A stretch of 64,000 nucleotides of DNA from Bacteroides mediterraneensis (GTDB taxonomy: Bacteria > Bacteroidota > Bacteroidia > Bacteroidales > Bacteroidaceae): the NCBI RefSeq assembly GCF_025993685.1, contig NZ_DAJPEN010000001.1:2046001-2110000 (forward strand), read 5' to 3'. The position numbers and the translations under genes were made by a program. Of the stretch, positions 32,931 through 41,225 are shown piece by piece. The notes below the pieces were generated by a model. The model saw only the letters and a list, made by a program, of their open reading frames with translations. It was not told the origin of the DNA and searched no databases. Every line of letters begins with the position of its first letter. Position 1 is the stretch's first letter.

Positions 32931-33773
32931 ATGGAAGGATATATAAAACTAAGCCGCAAGTTCTTCTCGAATGATATGTGGAATGAAGCCCGGACTTTTA
33001 GCAGTTGCGAAGCGTGGCTTGACCTGATTCAGTCAGCACGATTTGAGGCAACGCCCCGTATGGAGAGTATCGGAGGTCGAGAAGTCTCTTATACAAGAGG
33101 ACAATATCCTGCATCCATAAGATTTTTATCAAAGCGTTGGCACTGGTCTGAAAGACGAGTACGGACTTTTCTTGCCTTTCTGAGAAGAGAGAACATGATA
33201 ACTCTTTCCAAAGAACAAGGAATGAATATCATAACCTTGGTAAAATACAATGACTACAACGGAAATCCTACTGACACAGCAAGTGACACAAGCAACGACA
33301 CAATGAGTGACACAAATATCATTCAAGAAATCAATGATTTACGTTCACAAGTGACACAACTAATGACACAGGTATCGACACAGCGAGTGACACAGCCCCC
33401 AAAGGAGGCCGAAAAGCGACACACGGGTGACACAAAGCAAATAAAGGAGAAGAATATTATTAAAGAAACTACTACTAACGTAGTAGCAAAGAAAGACGCG
33501 GCTAAAGCCGCTACTCTCTCACGAAAAGATTCTTTCTACCAGTTATTGGTTCCTTATGTCGGCCAGTACCCGAAGGAAATGATTCGTGCTTTCTTCGATT
33601 ACTGGAGTGAGCTTAACAAATCCGGCACCCGTATGCGATATGAACTGGAAAAGACCTGGGAGCTTCCCAGAAGACTGGCGACCTGGGCCAGTCGTGAGAA
33701 AATTCCTTCAAAAACCGATTTGGGAGTAGTTCTGAAAGACAATTCACCTGAAAAATACAAGAAAGGATGGTAA
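32931..33773 (+). CDS. DnaD-like phage replication protein
   Basis: 280 aa. The N-terminal half is a winged-helix region (GYIKLSRKFFSNDMWNEART, FLSKRWHWSERRVRTFLAFLRREN) as in phage replication initiators. A Thr/Asp/Ser-rich linker with repeated SDT/NDT follows, then a C-terminal helical domain (FYQLLVPYVGQYPKEMIRAFFDYWSE). It directly precedes the DnaC-like gene, the usual initiator-loader order. Confidence 0.75.
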   Translation: MEGYIKLSRKFFSNDMWNEARTFSSCEAWLDLIQSARFEATPRMESIGGREVSYTRGQYPASIRFLSKRWHWSERRVRTFLAFLRRENMITLSKEQGMNIITLVKYNDYNGNPTDTASDTSNDTMSDTNIIQEINDLRSQVTQLMTQVSTQRVTQPPKEAEKRHTGDTKQIKEKNIIKETTTNVVAKKDAAKAATLSRKDSFYQLLVPYVGQYPKEMIRAFFDYWSELNKSGTRMRYELEKTWELPRRLATWASREKIPSKTDLGVVLKDNSPEKYKKGW

Positions 33774-33776
33774 AAC

Positions 33777-34361
33777 ATGGAACAGATAAATTTTCAACAG
33801 ACAATCGCACGGCTCAAAGATACGGGCTTCTCCCCTATCCCGAATGTCGTACAGGTATCAGTTCCGGAGGCGAAGAAGGTTCTATGGGCCGGCATCAGGT
33901 ATTTCACTGGGAATAACGCCCAATGGCTGCCGGAGTACGAGGAGGTGGCAGGCTGGCTGGCCGGCAATGAAGGCCGCGGCCTTCTGTGTTTCGGCAACTG
34001 TGGAAGAGGAAAGACCCTTATCTGCGGAAAGATTCTTCCTTTGGTTCTTAACCATTACTGCCGCAAGGTGGTAAGCTGCTACGATGCACAGCAGATGAAT
34101 GCAGATTTAGACGCCGTGAAGCAAAAACACATCATCTACGTGGACGATATAGGGACAGAGAATTTAAGCGTGAAATACGGAGAAAAAAGGCTTGCTTTCG
34201 CTGAGCTGGCGGACGAGGCAGAGAAAAAGGGAAAACTCCTCATTCTTACTACCAACCTCACGATAGACGAGCTTAGAGAGAAATATGGAGAAAGAACCAT
34301 TGACCGGCTGAGGGCTATAACGAAAACCGTCCTCTTCAGCGGTGAAAGCCTGAGAAAATGA
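33777..34361 (+). CDS. DnaC/IstB-like ATP-binding helicase loader
   Basis: 194 aa. Walker A is CFGNCGRGKT, Walker B is HIIYVDDIG, sensor 1 is LILTTNLT and an arginine finger lies in TIDRLRAIT. It should load the replicative helicase at the prophage origin. It follows the DnaD-like gene by 3 bp. Confidence 0.82.
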   Translation: MEQINFQQTIARLKDTGFSPIPNVVQVSVPEAKKVLWAGIRYFTGNNAQWLPEYEEVAGWLAGNEGRGLLCFGNCGRGKTLICGKILPLVLNHYCRKVVSCYDAQQMNADLDAVKQKHIIYVDDIGTENLSVKYGEKRLAFAELADEAEKKGKLLILTTNLTIDELREKYGERTIDRLRAITKTVLFSGESLRK

Positions 34362-34543
34362 AAATCACAATCTGCTGGGTAACTCGGGACTGGAACCTGA
34401 TCAGGAGGCTACGCGAGAAATACCGTCTACCACAATACATGAACGTAAACAGGCTTACCGAAGCGGAAGTAGACGAAGAGACCCTTGACAATCTCCGTAA
34501 GGGTGAGCCGAAGTATTTAATCATCAGAAAAGTAGAGAAATGA
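34358..34543 (+). CDS. Small hypothetical protein
   Basis: 61 aa (MKITICWVTRDWNLIRRLRE...), basic. It overlaps both neighbours by 4 bp (ATGA), which supports translation. No family is recognised. Confidence 0.6.
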   Translation: MKITICWVTRDWNLIRRLREKYRLPQYMNVNRLTEAEVDEETLDNLRKGEPKYLIIRKVEK

Positions 34544-34986
34544 CAAGACAAGAATCAGAAAGAAAACTCAATGAACTGAGACAGAAGTATATTTCCTTGA
34601 TTTCATCCATGAACTTTGCCAAAGCACAGAAAATCAAGAACAAAATTGAATCCCTTGAAAGAGAGCTGGAGCCACATTCCTTGGGAGAACTTCTTCAGGA
34701 CTATACCCCAGAGTTCAAGGTAGAAATGCTTCGTAAGATGCACAAGCTGTTCATCTACTCCGATTTGCTTGAAGGGGCAGCACTGGAGTTCCAGTCTGAA
34801 CTTGAATCAAACGGGATAGACGCCCAAGTGGTTTTTCAGGTAAAGCGCGTATTGAAAGAGCTGAGAAGTATAGTACGGATACCCGATGAAGAGAATAACA
34901 CCTCTTTGTCTGACAACTTTTCAGGGATGTGTGATGAAGCCGGACTGGTAGTAAGTAACATAATCAACAAATATCTTGCAAAATGA
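34540..34986 (+). CDS. Hypothetical helical protein
   Basis: 148 aa with an N-terminal coiled coil (ERKLNELRQKYISLISSMNF, AQKIKNKIESLERELE) and a helical C-terminal part. It overlaps both neighbours by 4 bp. No family is recognised. Confidence 0.6.
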   Translation: MTRQESERKLNELRQKYISLISSMNFAKAQKIKNKIESLERELEPHSLGELLQDYTPEFKVEMLRKMHKLFIYSDLLEGAALEFQSELESNGIDAQVVFQVKRVLKELRSIVRIPDEENNTSLSDNFSGMCDEAGLVVSNIINKYLAK

Positions 34987-35216
34987 TAACAGAAAATGAC
35001 CCGATGATTCCACGCAAGGTGGATTTGGAGAAGAACCCTTCTGGAACCGAATTGAAAATAGCTCAGCATCGAGAACTGGAGAAACATGGAAAGTATGTGG
35101 CTGTACCCGGTGACAAGACACGGACGCGAATCTTCGTCCACAACGGTGAGAACGTGGAAAAGAAGATAGCTGCGTACTTGGAGAGAATCAACAACCGACC
35201 TCAAAGATGGAACTGA
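34983..35216 (+). CDS. Small hypothetical protein
   Basis: 77 aa (MITENDPMIPRKVDLEKNPS...), basic. It is coupled to the previous gene and ends 1 bp before the cytosine methyltransferase gene. Confidence 0.6.
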   Translation: MITENDPMIPRKVDLEKNPSGTELKIAQHRELEKHGKYVAVPGDKTRTRIFVHNGENVEKKIAAYLERINNRPQRWN

Positions 35217-35217
35217 T

Positions 35218-36894
35218 ATGATAAAGTTACTCTATATAGACCTTTTCTGCGGTGCCGGTGGAACCAGTACCGGAGTAGAAAACGCACGCTACGAAGATGA
35301 ACAGTGCGCTAAAGTGATAGCATGTGTAAACCACGATGCAAACGCCATCGCCAGCCATGCGGCCAACCATCCGGATGCGCTGCACTTCACGGAGGACATC
35401 AGAACTCTGGAACTGTCCCCCTTGGTGGCCCATGTGGAACGGATGAAGAAGATTTATCCGGATGCATTGGTTGTTCTGTGGGCTTCGCTGGAATGTACCA
35501 ATTTCAGCAAGGCAAAAGGAGGAAAGCCGCGCGATGCAGACAGCCGGACGCTGGCCGAACATCTTTTCCGATACATTGAAGCCATAAATCCTGACTATAT
35601 TCAGATTGAAAATGTGGAAGAATTTATGAGCTGGGGAGACATGGACGAAAAAGGTCATCCTGTAAGCAAAGATAAAGGTCGTTGTTATGAGAAGTGGAAA
35701 CGAAATGTAAAGAAATACGGATATGACTTTGACTGGAGAATACTGAATGCGGCTAATTATGGAGCATATACTACTCGTAAGAGATTTTTCGGAATTTTTG
35801 CTAAGAGTGGTCTTCCTATAGTATTCCCGGATGCTACACACTGTAAGGATGGTAAAACGGATATGATGGGAAGACTTGAAAAGTGGAATCCGGTAAAGGA
35901 TGTTCTGGACTTTACGGACGAAGGTAAAAGTATATTCGCCAGGAAGAAACCATTGGCAGAGAAGACGCTTGAACGTATTTATGCCGGTCTGATTAAATTT
36001 GTGGCCGGAGGTAAGGAGGCATTCTTAGTGAAGTACAACTCTATGAATCGGAAAGGTAAATACCAGGCACCAAGCGTTGACGAGCCATGCCCGGTTGTGG
36101 CAACACAAGGACGGCTTGCATTGGCCAAGGTGAACTTTCTTTCAAAGCAATTCAGCGGACAGCCGGATAGTAAGAACATATCTGTGGAAGGACCTGCCGG
36201 AACTATCACCTGTAAAGACCACCACGCTTTCGTGTCGGCCTACTACGGAAACGGCCACAACCATTCGGTAGAACTTCCAGCCCCGACGATTACGACTAAA
36301 GACAGGTTGGCATTGGTAAATTCTGTTTTCATAGATAACCAGTACGGTACCGGGAAACCGACATCCATTGAGCAACCGGTTGGTACAGTAACCACGGTGC
36401 CTAAGTTCAATATGGTAAGCTGCAAGCCGTGGATAATGAACACAGCTTTCTCGAATATTGGAAGCAGCATAGAGCAGCCTTCGCAAGTAATCACAGCCAA
36501 CCGCAAATGGCATTACCTTATGAATCCGCAATTTGCCAGTGCAGGAGGCTCAGTGAACAACCCATGTTTCACGTTAATAGCCCGCATGGACAAAATGCCG
36601 CCTTATCTGGTAGAGGTTGAAGGAGGTATCGGTATACAGGTCACACCTGATGACAGTCCTATGACCGTCAAAATTAAGGAGTTCATGGCTTTGTATGGCA
36701 TCATTGACATAAAAATGCGTATGCTTCGGATAGCAGAACTCAAGAAGATAATGGGTTTCCCTGAAGACTATGTATTGATTGGTCCCCAGTCAGACCAGAA
36801 GAAGTTTATCGGCAACGCAGTAGAGGTGAACATGGCACGCGTGCTTTGTGAGGCCATCTGTAAGGAGATTATAAGAAAAAGAAAAGTTGCATAA
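35218..36894 (+). CDS. DNA (cytosine-5) methyltransferase
   Basis: 558 aa. Motif I is YIDLFCGAGGTSTGVE, motif IV is LWASLECTNFSKAKGG with the catalytic Cys in an unusual EC rather than PC setting, motif VI is IENVEEFM and motif VIII is TRKRFFGIFAKSG. Residues about 275-470 hold about five degenerate repeats built around [IV]EQP.[GQ].[IV]T, taking the place of a normal target-recognition domain. The C-terminal block MGFPEDYVLIGPQSDQKKFIGNAVEV is motif X-like. It probably protects phage DNA from restriction. Confidence 0.85.
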   Translation: MIKLLYIDLFCGAGGTSTGVENARYEDEQCAKVIACVNHDANAIASHAANHPDALHFTEDIRTLELSPLVAHVERMKKIYPDALVVLWASLECTNFSKAKGGKPRDADSRTLAEHLFRYIEAINPDYIQIENVEEFMSWGDMDEKGHPVSKDKGRCYEKWKRNVKKYGYDFDWRILNAANYGAYTTRKRFFGIFAKSGLPIVFPDATHCKDGKTDMMGRLEKWNPVKDVLDFTDEGKSIFARKKPLAEKTLERIYAGLIKFVAGGKEAFLVKYNSMNRKGKYQAPSVDEPCPVVATQGRLALAKVNFLSKQFSGQPDSKNISVEGPAGTITCKDHHAFVSAYYGNGHNHSVELPAPTITTKDRLALVNSVFIDNQYGTGKPTSIEQPVGTVTTVPKFNMVSCKPWIMNTAFSNIGSSIEQPSQVITANRKWHYLMNPQFASAGGSVNNPCFTLIARMDKMPPYLVEVEGGIGIQVTPDDSPMTVKIKEFMALYGIIDIKMRMLRIAELKKIMGFPEDYVLIGPQSDQKKFIGNAVEVNMARVLCEAICKEIIRKRKVA

Positions 36895-36895
36895 A

Positions 36896-37636
36896 ATGGT
36901 TAGTGAGGTACATAACATGGACTGTATGGAATACATGCGGAACATACCAGATAAGTTCTTTGAGCTGGCAGTGGTCGACCCTCCATACGGAATAAATGCC
37001 CCGAACATGTCGATGGGTAGCAACATGAACCGTAGGCATGGAGGATACAATGGTGAAAGTATAGCTCAAAGACTGAAAAGGAAACGCTTTAACCAAGGAG
37101 CCGGAAAACTTAAGAACCGAGCATTGAATACAATGCAATGCGATTGGGATTATCATCCTCCCTCAAAAGAGTATTTCGAGGAACTGTTCAGGGTAAGCCA
37201 TAATCAAGTGATATGGGGAGGCAACTATTTTCCTCTACCACCTACACGTGGGATATTGTGCTGGGATAAAATGCAGCCTTGGAAGAATTTTTCCCAGTTT
37301 GAGCTTGCTTGGACTTCTTTTGATTGTCCGGCATCTATCATTCATTTATCAAATACAGGCGGAAACAATAAAGAATCAAAAATCCATCCTACCCAGAAAC
37401 CTATCAAACTCTATCAATGGATTCTTGAAAAATTTGCTAAAACAGGTAACAAAATACTGGACACGCACCTCGGAAGTGGAAGTTCCAGAATAGCAGCTTA
37501 TCGGATGGGGTTCGATTTCTATGGTACCGAAATAGATAAGGAATATTTCGATGAACAAGAGAAAAGATTTCGGAGAGAATGCTTTGGAGAGATTAAAACG
37601 TCTGAAGGAATTATTGTACAACAAAATCTATTTTAA
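36896..37636 (+). CDS. DNA methyltransferase (N6-adenine or N4-cytosine, beta class)
   Basis: 246 aa from ATG 36896. The catalytic motif DPPYGINAP (motif IV) comes first and the SAM-binding motif LDTHLGSGSSRIAAYRMGF (motif I) near the C-terminus, the order of the beta class. HPTQKPIKLYQWILEKFAK lies between. It starts 1 bp after the cytosine methyltransferase, so the phage modifies two kinds of site. No cognate endonuclease lies beside it. Confidence 0.87.
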   Translation: MVSEVHNMDCMEYMRNIPDKFFELAVVDPPYGINAPNMSMGSNMNRRHGGYNGESIAQRLKRKRFNQGAGKLKNRALNTMQCDWDYHPPSKEYFEELFRVSHNQVIWGGNYFPLPPTRGILCWDKMQPWKNFSQFELAWTSFDCPASIIHLSNTGGNNKESKIHPTQKPIKLYQWILEKFAKTGNKILDTHLGSGSSRIAAYRMGFDFYGTEIDKEYFDEQEKRFRRECFGEIKTSEGIIVQQNLF

Positions 37637-37639
37637 GTC

Positions 37640-38047
37640 ATGGGAAAGCTAAAAGTCTATTATGGATGGGCCAGAATAGGCAATGTCCGTAAGAAGCGTG
37701 CTTTGTCTGTCATGTTCGAGAACGAAATGCTGGGATGCAGAAGTGAGAGAGGACAAAGGTGCCTGAGAACAATTCAAGACACCGTATTTGAAAGGTACCA
37801 GACTGATGAAGAAATGGCTGATGGGAAATGTCAGAACCGGATATTCACAGAATACAGCTTGTTCCTCGACGAGAAACCTATCAATGGCAGCCTTGAAAGA
37901 TGCTTGCTTATCAACAGCGAATCGGACAAGAATCATGTATCAAAGGCTATTCGTGAAAAGATTGCGGAAGTTTTACGGAAGGCTTTCATGTTTGACAATC
38001 CGGGTTATAAAGAACCGAGTAGCCAACTTGAACTAAAATTTGAATAA
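37640..38047 (+). CDS. Hypothetical protein
   Basis: 135 aa (MGKLKVYYGWARIGNVRKKR...), basic at the start. It starts 3 bp after the methyltransferase gene. No family is recognised. Confidence 0.55.
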   Translation: MGKLKVYYGWARIGNVRKKRALSVMFENEMLGCRSERGQRCLRTIQDTVFERYQTDEEMADGKCQNRIFTEYSLFLDEKPINGSLERCLLINSESDKNHVSKAIREKIAEVLRKAFMFDNPGYKEPSSQLELKFE

Positions 38048-38050
38048 TCA

Positions 38051-38107
38051 ATGAAAACTAAATTGTATTACCTGTTCCTTGCAGTGATGTATATCCTGCT
38101 TGGATAG
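38051..38107 (+). CDS. Possible very small membrane peptide
   Basis: 18 aa, MKTKLYYLFLAVMYILLG, one hydrophobic helix, ending in TAG. The frame stays open for another 13 codons after the stop. It is short enough to be chance. Confidence 0.25.
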   Translation: MKTKLYYLFLAVMYILLG

Positions 38108-38123
38108 GTGGAAAGGAGAAGCT

Positions 38124-38372
38124 ATGAAACAAGTAAAAGTGAAAATTGAAACAACTGTTGAAACCATGTTAGGTGATAAGCCTGTAAATGAATTTCTTGG
38201 TGATGTTGCAGATATATGTCATACATCATTGGAGTATTCAACATCAAAACATGAAGGGTGTGAGACGCTCTATGAGGACCAAGAATATGAAGATTACAGA
38301 AATGACATGGAGGACAGGGTGTCTGTTCTTGAAGGTGCTCTTTGTCGGATATTGGATTTATTGGAGGACTAA
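38124..38372 (+). CDS. Hypothetical acidic protein
   Basis: 82 aa from ATG 38124 (MKQVKVKIETTVETMLGDKP...), with an acidic stretch YEDQEYEDYRNDMEDR. A TTG start at 38100 is possible. No family is recognised. Confidence 0.5.
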   Translation: MKQVKVKIETTVETMLGDKPVNEFLGDVADICHTSLEYSTSKHEGCETLYEDQEYEDYRNDMEDRVSVLEGALCRILDLLED

Positions 38373-38375
38373 AGC

Positions 38376-38732
38376 ATGAAAGCTAAACTAAAAGTATCAT
38401 GGGATTTTGATAAAACTGAAATAGAAAAGGGTACAGAAGTAACCATCATCAAAGGTATGGAGACAGATGCTGAAGGCGTTCTTAATGCACCATACGGTAT
38501 GTGTTATCTTTGTGAATTAGATGGTGTTATGTCTTACGTTCCTGCTATATATCTTACCATTACTGATTGGGAAAATACGGATTGGGAACAGCGCAGATAC
38601 GAAATAGCAAAGGAAGCTATGCTTCACATGATAGACCCTAAAATGTTAACTCAAAAGTACGGTCTTATGGCTGTAAATGCTGTTGAGTTTGCTGATTCTT
38701 TGATTGCTGAACTAAAGAAAACAAAAAAATGA
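38376..38732 (+). CDS. Hypothetical protein
   Basis: 118 aa. The N-terminal half reads like an SH3-type barrel (KVSWDFDKTEIEKGTEVTII) and the C-terminal half is helical. It overlaps the ASCH gene by 4 bp. Confidence 0.55.
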   Translation: MKAKLKVSWDFDKTEIEKGTEVTIIKGMETDAEGVLNAPYGMCYLCELDGVMSYVPAIYLTITDWENTDWEQRRYEIAKEAMLHMIDPKMLTQKYGLMAVNAVEFADSLIAELKKTKK

Positions 38733-39160
38733 AAGCAATATCCATCAAACAGCCGTGGGCGAACTTAATCGCTCACGGTATCAAAGACATCGAGAACAGG
38801 ACTTGGAAGTGCCCTCAGAAGTACATCGGTCAAAGGGTGCTGATACATGCAAGTAAAAAGTCTGCTGACTTTTGGGATAGTTCGTCGGAAATATCAGAGA
38901 TAGTAAATAAATTCCTTTCTGAAATATCAAAATCCGGAACGGATTGGAGTCGTTATCCTTTTGGTGCCATCATCGGCAGCATGGTTATATCCGATTGTGT
39001 ACAGAACCATCCGTCTGTCTGGGCTGAGAAAGGTTGCTGGAACTGGGTGCTGAAGGATGCAGTTCTGTTTGACAAGCCGATTATGAATGTGAAAGGGAAA
39101 CTTAGTTTTTGGGAGTATTCTTATCTCCAAATATTGCATACAATGCCATCAATAGAGTAA
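38729..39160 (+). CDS. ASCH domain protein
   Basis: 143 aa. The PUA-like ASCH signature is clear: MKAISIKQPWANLIAHGIKD, ENRTWKCP, LIHASKK, FGAIIGSMVISDC and GCWNWVLKD. ASCH domains bind RNA or modified nucleosides, and some are RNases or N4-acetylcytidine amidohydrolases. It overlaps the convergent membrane-protein gene by 59 bp. Confidence 0.85.
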   Translation: MKAISIKQPWANLIAHGIKDIENRTWKCPQKYIGQRVLIHASKKSADFWDSSSEISEIVNKFLSEISKSGTDWSRYPFGAIIGSMVISDCVQNHPSVWAEKGCWNWVLKDAVLFDKPIMNVKGKLSFWEYSYLQILHTMPSIE

Positions 39161-39569
39161 TTCCTAATAATGCAAAAGCTGTTCCCATCATAATTTGGGA
39201 AATAGAAAATTCATGAGATTTATCTGTTAATGTTAATGTGATTTCTATTAATGTTGAAATGTTACATAACGAAAAAATACAAAAATACCACTTATAATTA
39301 TTTTCCATCAGAAAAGAACAAATTCCTTTACTCCCTTTAAACATGGAGAAAATACCAAATAAAATAATGATAGTAAAATAAAATGATGTAGTGTAAATGA
39401 TAGAAAGTGAACATGGAATTACAAGTTGTTGATACCATAAATATGTATTAAACTCTTCTATTCCGGCAAAACATAGCAGATATATAGTTAAAGCATTTGC
39501 AATGATAGTTACTAATATTGCTTTCTCATTTTCTTTTAAAGAAGACAAAAATTGTGCAATTGATTCCAT
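39102..39569 (-). CDS. Hypothetical four-helix membrane protein
   Basis: 155 aa with about four transmembrane segments (ILVTIIANALTIYLLCFAGI, IIYTTSFYFTIIILFGIF, WYFCIFSLCNISTLIEITL, MMGTAFALLGITLLMALYAI). The DNA is very A+T-rich, and the gene runs against the phage transcription and overlaps the ASCH gene tail to tail. These traits fit a late-acquired accessory gene expressed in the lysogen. Confidence 0.65.
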   Translation of the reverse strand: MESIAQFLSSLKENEKAILVTIIANALTIYLLCFAGIEEFNTYLWYQQLVIPCSLSIIYTTSFYFTIIILFGIFSMFKGSKGICSFLMENNYKWYFCIFSLCNISTLIEITLTLTDKSHEFSISQIMMGTAFALLGITLLMALYAIFGDKNTPKN

Positions 39570-39668
39570 TTGAATATGTTATTAATCCCTCAAAATTATA
39601 TAAAAATGAAATATATAACAAATTCTATTGATACCATTATCTGTATCTTATAGAGTTTATCGGGTATT

Positions 39669-39962
39669 TTATTTTAATAGAGATACCAATAATGATGCAA
39701 TGGCTATAAGAGTATTAAAAATTAGAAGCCATTTCTCGAAATTGCCTCCTTTACGTTGCTCTTCACGGTATTTTTGTTGAGCAAGGATTTCCTTCTGATG
39801 CAACTCACGATATTTCTGTTGGGCGAGGATTTCTGATTTCTGAATTTGAAGAAAGTTGTATTGCTCTTCCATGAGGGTACGTCTTTTCTTCTCATCCTGA
39901 GTTTTCATGTAATCAGAATTTCCTGATAATCCAGAACCTATTTCAAAACCAAAATCATTCAT
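39669..39962 (-). CDS. Hypothetical coiled-coil protein with C-terminal membrane anchor
   Basis: 97 aa. It contains a tandem peptide repeat, EILAQQKYRELHQK then EILAQQKYREEQRK, and ends in a single hydrophobic helix (WLLIFNTLIAIASLLVSLLK). It is tail-anchored and probably oligomeric. It runs leftward and may share a promoter with the membrane-protein gene at 39102-39569. Confidence 0.6.
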   Translation of the reverse strand: MNDFGFEIGSGLSGNSDYMKTQDEKKRRTLMEEQYNFLQIQKSEILAQQKYRELHQKEILAQQKYREEQRKGGNFEKWLLIFNTLIAIASLLVSLLK

Positions 39963-40041
39963 ATATAATCAAATCTTTATTATGGGCATACAATATGTGT
40001 GCCAGAGAACCGATGTCAAAATGTCATAAACATATAAAATT

Positions 40042-40632
40042 ATGAATTTAAACAAATTGAGAGATAAAGCCTACCAGTGCGCAGTAGCCCACGGTTGGCA
40101 CGAAGAAAACCTGAGTGATGAACATTTCCTCTGTCTGGTCATATCCGAGCTGATGGAAGCGGTAGAAGCAGATAGGAAAGGAAAACATGCGAAAGTTGCA
40201 ATGTTCAAAGAATGGCAAGGGAATAGTATTCCATTAACCGAAGAAACCAGGATAAGTAGATTCGTGGAAGAATTTGAGGCATTTATCAAAGGAACTGTCG
40301 AGGAAGAACTTTCCGACGCTTGCATCCGTTTGCTGGATTTGGCCGGACTGAGAGGAATAAGCCTGGCAAGTGTACCATTTCCTTTTCATCATAGAAAAGA
40401 GTATAAGGAGGAAAGGAGTAAATTGACATTCACAGAATGGGTCTATGATGTGATTCGCCCAATAGTAAGATACAATAAGGATAACTATCCGATAGGCTAT
40501 CTGTTTATAGGTGTTTTGCAAGAACTGTTCTGTAAGGCTGAAATTATGGGATTTGATTTACTTTGGCACATCGAGCAGAAGATGAAGTACAATGAACTTC
40601 GTCCGTACAAACACGGAGATAAAAGCTACTGA
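40042..40632 (+). CDS. MazG-like nucleotide pyrophosphohydrolase domain protein
   Basis: 196 aa. The metal-binding pattern is SELMEAVEADRKGKHA (ExxxExxE-like) followed by EELSDACIRLLDLAG (ExxxD), as in all-alpha NTP pyrophosphatases. Phage MazG-like enzymes lower alarmone or modified NTP pools. The usual first half is about 110 residues; the C-terminal 70 are extra. Confidence 0.7.
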   Translation: MNLNKLRDKAYQCAVAHGWHEENLSDEHFLCLVISELMEAVEADRKGKHAKVAMFKEWQGNSIPLTEETRISRFVEEFEAFIKGTVEEELSDACIRLLDLAGLRGISLASVPFPFHHRKEYKEERSKLTFTEWVYDVIRPIVRYNKDNYPIGYLFIGVLQELFCKAEIMGFDLLWHIEQKMKYNELRPYKHGDKSY

Positions 40633-40870
40633 CCATGAAACACGTATTCTACGCCTTAATCATTCTGCAAGCCCTGTATGAGCTTGCGAAGTTGTTTAGA
40701 TGTAAATCCCTGTACCGACATGTGAAAGTATTCCAGAAGCTGGATAAGACATCAAAAAGATGGTATCTGATGGCGCATCCGTGGCTTCATGTTGCATTGT
40801 TCATGGATACCCTCGGGCTTTTGCTTTTGGGTATAGGATTGTTTTCAAGCCAGTGGGTATGTTTACATAT

Positions 40871-41168
40871 TCCGGAGCATACCCGTTCACTTTCCGGCAG
40901 CCTATAAAGCATAAAAATAGCCTTTAAAAGCACAATTTTATATCCGTTCATCCCCTAAAAGGATGAAAAGATGGATAACCAGACATTAAAATCTCAATTT
41001 TTCCGGAGCATATCCGTTCACCTCCGAGAATTGCACGTTTTAGCACCCTTTTTCCGGAGCATACCCGTTCACTTTAGACGTATGCTTTCAGATTTTCCGG
41101 AGTATATCCGTTCAGCCGTGCATGGAATTGTGAGCGTATATCTTCGTTTCCGGAGCATATCCGTTCAT
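40871..41168 (+). repeat. IS21 left-end transposase-binding repeats
   Basis: Five copies of TCCGGAGCATAYCCGTTCAC begin at 40871, 41002, 41053, 41096 and 41149. Two inverted copies lie at the right end (43595-43613 and 43618-43637). Such multiple terminal repeats bind the IS21 transposase. Confidence 0.85.
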
Positions 41169-41225
41169 TCTTTCCCCGGTTTCAGTTTCCTTTGTGCTGG
41201 TAAGCTAACAAGAAACAGCACAGTC

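Noticed and set aside
40871..41168. Five spaced 20-bp repeats that look like a small CRISPR array
   Set aside because: Spacing is irregular (43-131 bp), inverted copies occur at the other IS end, and they lie inside an IS21 element where they are transposase-binding sites.
40971..41225. N-terminal extension of IstA from ATG 40971
   Set aside because: The 85 codons only translate the terminal repeats, with RSISVH-type repeats; the family-like protein begins at ATG 41226.
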